From positions 124,001-188,000 of the forward strand of contig JAKUPL010000005.1 in assembly GCA_022449455.1 (NCBI GenBank): a stretch of 64,000 bases of DNA, read 5' to 3'. Both the position numbers and the translations under genes were made by a program. Below the pieces are notes generated by a model. The model searched no databases and was not told the origin of the DNA. It worked only from the letters and a program-made list of their open reading frames with translations. Shown here in pieces: positions 61,234-64,000 of the stretch. Source of the DNA: Alcanivorax sp. (lineage in GTDB: Bacteria > Pseudomonadota > Gammaproteobacteria > Pseudomonadales > Alcanivoracaceae). How positions within the stretch are numbered: position 1 is the stretch's first letter; the number at the start of each line of letters is the position of its first letter.

Positions 61234-62394
61234 ATGGATCGTCGTAAATTCGTTTCCGCCCTGGGTCTGGGGCTCGGCGCCGCCGCTCTGGCCGGCTGTG
61301 GCCAGGACGACAGCAACAAGGCTCAATCCGGTGAGGCCGCCGGCGCGGCCCAGCCCGACGGCGCCGCCAAGAAACCGGCGAAAACCCTGGAATGGAAGCT
61401 GGTCACCGCCTGGCCGAAGAACTACCCGGGCCTGGGCACCGGCGCCAACCGCTTCGCCGAGCGGGTCACCGCCATGTCCGGCGGCCGCCTGACCGTGAAG
61501 GTCTACGGCGCCGGCGAGCTGGTGCCGGCCATGGGCGTGTTCGACGCGGTGCGCGATGGCAGCGCCGACATGGGCCACTCCGCCTCCTATTACTGGAAGG
61601 GCAAGCACCCGGCCACGCCGTTCTTCACCGCCGTGCCCTTCGGTCTCACCGCCCAGGAAATCAACAGCTGGATGAATTTCGGCGGTGGTCAGGAACTGTG
61701 GGACGAGCTGTACGGTGGCTTCGGCATCAAGCCGCTGCCCTGCGGCAACAGCGGCACCCAGATGGGCGGCTGGTTCCGTAAGGAAATCAACAGCCTGGCG
61801 GACATCAAGGGCCTCAAGATCCGGGCTCCGGGTCTGGCTGGCGAGATCATGCAGCGGATCGGCGCCACCCCGGTGCAGATGCCCGGCGGCGAGGTGTTCA
61901 CCTCCATGCAGACCGGCGCCCTGGATGCCGCCGACTGGGTCGGCCCCTACAACGACCTGGCGTTCGGCCTGCACAAGGTGGCCGACTACTATTACTACCC
62001 GGGCTGGGCGGAGCCGGGGGCCATGCTGGAAATGATGATCAACAAGGAGAAGTGGGAATCGCTGCCCGACGACCTCCAGGAGATCGTCAAGAACGCCGCC
62101 GAGGCGGAAAACCAGCACATCTATGACGAGTTCACCGCGCGCAACGCGGAGGCCCTCAAGCAGCTGGTGGACGAGCACGGCACCCAGCTGCGCCGGTTCC
62201 CGGACGAGGTGCTGATGAAGCTGCACGAAACCAGCGAGCAGGTGATTCAGGATCTGGTGGCCGGTAACGACCAGGCCCGGCGGATCTACGAATCCTACCG
62301 GGACTTCCGCGATTCCGTGGTGCCCTACGTGGCGGTGGCCGAGCAGTCCGCGCTCAACGTCCGCTCCATGGCGCTGGGCCAGAAGGCGCCGTAA
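61234..62394 (+). CDS. TRAP transporter substrate-binding protein, TakP-like (2-oxoacid/monocarboxylate type)
   Basis: 386 residues. It begins with a twin-arginine-like signal (MDRRKFVSALGLGLGAAALA) and a lipobox-like LAGC, so it may be exported folded and lipid anchored. The DctP fold shows YGAGELVPAMGVFDAVRDG, GMxxSASYYWKGKHP-type and the conserved arginine region LKIRAPGLAGEIMQRIGA. The TPVQMPGGEVFTSMQTGALDA block is characteristic of TakP-like receptors for pyruvate or other 2-oxoacids. The matching large permease is nearby but on the opposite strand, across element C and a thioesterase gene. Confidence 0.88.
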   Translation: MDRRKFVSALGLGLGAAALAGCGQDDSNKAQSGEAAGAAQPDGAAKKPAKTLEWKLVTAWPKNYPGLGTGANRFAERVTAMSGGRLTVKVYGAGELVPAMGVFDAVRDGSADMGHSASYYWKGKHPATPFFTAVPFGLTAQEINSWMNFGGGQELWDELYGGFGIKPLPCGNSGTQMGGWFRKEINSLADIKGLKIRAPGLAGEIMQRIGATPVQMPGGEVFTSMQTGALDAADWVGPYNDLAFGLHKVADYYYYPGWAEPGAMLEMMINKEKWESLPDDLQEIVKNAAEAENQHIYDEFTARNAEALKQLVDEHGTQLRRFPDEVLMKLHETSEQVIQDLVAGNDQARRIYESYRDFRDSVVPYVAVAEQSALNVRSMALGQKAP

Positions 62395-62400
62395 GGCGCC

Positions 62401-62496
62401 GATACAGGATTCAGGATGAAGGATACAGGCGCGGGCACGGCCCTGCGGGCTGCACGGCCCGACCCGCGCTTCATCCTGTATCCTGCATCCTGAATC
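62401..62496. repeat. Heptamer-armed palindromic element C (GATACAG type)
   Basis: Left arm GATACAG, GATTCAG, GATGAAG, GATACAG (62401-62428). Right arm, reverse strand, GATTCAG, GATGCAG, GATACAG, GATGAAG. The GC-rich core is bounded by GCGCGGG/CCCGCGC and contains a direct repeat GCACGGCCC. It occupies the convergent gap between the TRAP receptor stop and the thioesterase stop at 62503. It lacks the terminal CGGCCTTCGGCCGC hairpins of element B. Confidence 0.86.
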
Positions 62497-62502
62497 GTCT
62501 TT

Positions 62503-62892
62503 TCAGTCCCTCGGCACCGAGCGGGTGCGGCCGTTTTCGTCGATGGCCACGAAGGTGAAGTGCCCCTCGGTGACCTTGGCCAGGGCACCGCTGTCCTCCA
62601 CGATCCATACCTCCACCAGAATCTGCATGGAACTGCGGCCGATGTCCTGCATGCGGGTGTAGCAGCTCACCACGGCGCCCACCGGCACCGGGCGCAGGAA
62701 CGCCATGGAATCGATGGCCACCGTGGCCACCCGGCCGCGGGCCCGGGCTCGCGCGGTGACGGCGCCGGCCAGGTCCATCTGCGAGACCAGCCAGCCGCCA
62801 AAGATGTCGCCGTTCCAGTTGGCGTTCTCGGGCATGGCGATGGTTTGCAGTGCCAGGGTGCCTTGCGGCCGGGGAGTGTCGTCGTTGGTCAT
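62503..62892 (-). CDS. YciA-like acyl-CoA thioesterase
   Basis: 129 residues, a single hotdog domain with NWNGDIFGGWLVSQMDLAGAV, the conserved Asn/Asp catalytic region of YciA/Acot-type thioesterases, and VAIDSMAFLRPVPVGAVV. It hydrolyses short- to long-chain acyl-CoA to keep the CoA pool free. It begins 21 bp after the TRAP permease stop on the same strand, so the two probably share a transcript. Converges on the TRAP receptor gene across element C. Confidence 0.88.
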   Translation of the reverse strand: MTNDDTPRPQGTLALQTIAMPENANWNGDIFGGWLVSQMDLAGAVTARARARGRVATVAIDSMAFLRPVPVGAVVSCYTRMQDIGRSSMQILVEVWIVEDSGALAKVTEGHFTFVAIDENGRTRSVPRD

Positions 62893-62913
62893 GTTATTGG
62901 AATCCGAAAATCC

Positions 62914-64000
62914 TTATCCATTAAGAAGCCCGGGCAACCAGGTAGCCAGGTCGGGAAACAGGGCCAGGATGCCGAGCATGATCAGTTGAATCAGAATAAA
63001 GGGTATCACGCCTGTGTAGATATGCGCGGTGCGCACCTCCGGGGGCGTGACACCCCGAAGATAGAACAGAGCGAACCCGAACGGCGGTGTCAGAAACGAG
63101 GTCTGCAGGTTGAGGGCGATCATCACCCCCAGCCAGATCGGGTCCACGCCCATGGCCAGCAATACCGGCCCGACGATGGGGACCACCACGAAGGTGATCT
63201 CCATGAAATCCAGAATAAAGCCCAGCAGAAACACGATCAGCATCACCACCAGCATGGCGCCCACCACGCCGCCGGGCAGGGCGTCGAACAGGTGCGCCAC
63301 GGTCTCGTCGCCACCGTAGGCGCGGAACACCAGTGAAAACAGGCTGGCGCCGATCAGGATCATGAACACCATGGCGGTGACGCGGGTGGTGCCGCGCACC
63401 GTCTCGCGCAGAATGTGCAGGTCCAGGTGGCGGTTGAGGGCGGCCAGCAGCAGCGAACCGAAGGCGCCCACGCCGGCGGCCTCGGTGGGGGTGGCGAAGC
63501 CGGCCAGGATCGACCCCATCACCGCCGCGATCAGCAGCAGCGGCGCCAGCAACCCGCGCAGCAGAGAGGTGTGCTCCACGCCGTCCACACGGGCGTCCTC
63601 GGCGCTCATCGCCGGCGCTATCTCCGGGCGCAGCTTGGAGATCACCAGTACATAAACCAGATACATGGCTACCAGCACCAGGCCGGGCACCAGGGCGCCC
63701 ACGAACAGGTCACCCACGGACACCGTGTCCAGGGCCCAGCGGCCCTGGGCCAGCTGCGCCTCCTGATAGGCGGTGGAGAGCACGTCGCCCAGCAGCACCA
63801 GCGCGATGGACGGCGGAATGATCTGGCCGAGGGTGCCGGTGGCGCAGATCAGGCCGGTGGCCAGCCGCGGGTCGTAGCCGTGGCGCAGCATGGTGGGCAA
63901 CGACAGCAGGCCCATGGTGACCACGGTGGCGCCGACGATGCCGGTGCTGGCGGCCAGCAGCGCGCCCACCAGCACGATGGCCAGGCCCAGGCCGCCGGGA
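62914..64000 (-). CDS. TRAP transporter large permease (DctM type), 5' end beyond window
   Basis: At least 362 residues are visible, read in frame to the window end, so the N-terminus is missing. Multiple membrane helices and typical DctM blocks are seen: ATGTLGQIIPPSIALVLLGD, GFATPTEAAGVGAFGSL and NLQTSFLTPPFGFALFYLRG. It is the sodium-coupled translocation subunit of a tripartite TRAP system; the small permease should lie just upstream, outside the window. The receptor gene at 61234 is the likely partner. Confidence 0.92.
   Translation of the reverse strand, partial: PGGLGLAIVLVGALLAASTGIVGATVVTMGLLSLPTMLRHGYDPRLATGLICATGTLGQIIPPSIALVLLGDVLSTAYQEAQLAQGRWALDTVSVGDLFVGALVPGLVLVAMYLVYVLVISKLRPEIAPAMSAEDARVDGVEHTSLLRGLLAPLLLIAAVMGSILAGFATPTEAAGVGAFGSLLLAALNRHLDLHILRETVRGTTRVTAMVFMILIGASLFSLVFRAYGGDETVAHLFDALPGGVVGAMLVVMLIVFLLGFILDFMEITFVVVPIVGPVLLAMGVDPIWLGVMIALNLQTSFLTPPFGFALFYLRGVTPPEVRTAHIYTGVIPFILIQLIMLGILALFPDLATWLPGLLNG

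Overview
The window looks like chromosome of a high-GC, hydrocarbon-degrading gammaproteobacterium of the Alcanivorax/Alloalcanivorax group. This rests on an AlkB alkane hydroxylase, a WS/DGAT wax ester synthase very close to what I recall of Alcanivorax AtfA1, several acyl-CoA ligases and an acyl-CoA dehydrogenase, and the gammaproteobacterial order mnmG-rsmG-parA-parB-atpIBEFHAGDC-glmU-glmS. I see no tRNA, rRNA, CRISPR array, insertion sequence or prophage.

Layout. 1-2.5 kb: a NIT-ANTAR nitrate/nitrite-responsive antiterminator (cut by the window edge) diverges from a formate/nitrite-family transporter. The gap holds a sigma-54 promoter and a leader terminator. 2.7-9 kb: GGDEF protein, fumC, AlkK-like acyl-CoA ligase, orphan HlyD-type adaptor and YgjP-like metallopeptidase. 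9-12.3 kb: gdhA, converging on a cold-shock gene and the wax ester synthase. 12.5-19.5 kb: secreted nuclease, HAD phosphatase, then acyl-CoA dehydrogenase, SDR and CvrA-type antiporter on the minus strand. 19.6-34.5 kb: housekeeping block for tRNA modification, chromosome partition, ATP synthase and UDP-GlcNAc synthesis, ending at an unoccupied Tn7-type attachment site. 34.6-40 kb: mscL overlapping a phospholipase-D gene, acyl-CoA ligase, orphan ABC binding protein and thioesterase.

40-42.6 kb is a decay patch. MlaA has its lipoprotein signal out of frame across a C8 tract, the adjacent response regulator is frameshifted, and the sensor kinase lacks its HisKA and N-box region. 42.6-51 kb is the alkane region: quinone oxidoreductase, a large penicillin-acylase-family lipoprotein, alkB with a MerR-style promoter dyad, a MerR regulator, and an epoxide-hydrolase-like/SDR fusion. 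51-64 kb: MscS-family channel, diiron-like hydrolase, an unknown protein, a GGDEF-EAL protein, uvrD, a TRAP 2-oxoacid-type binding protein, a YciA-like thioesterase and a TRAP large permease running off the end.

The most unusual non-coding signal is a family of three intergenic palindromic elements (about 43.7, 55.9 and 62.4 kb). Each arm is four tandem 7-bp repeats, inverted around a GC-rich core. Two use GATACAG/GATGAAG-type heptamers and one uses AAGTTGA. Two of them share the core word GGGTGCCGCC, which suggests one repeat family with exchangeable heptamers.

Metabolically, AlkB oxidises alkanes, the ligases activate the resulting fatty acids, the dehydrogenase and thioesterases process acyl-CoA, and the wax ester synthase stores surplus carbon.
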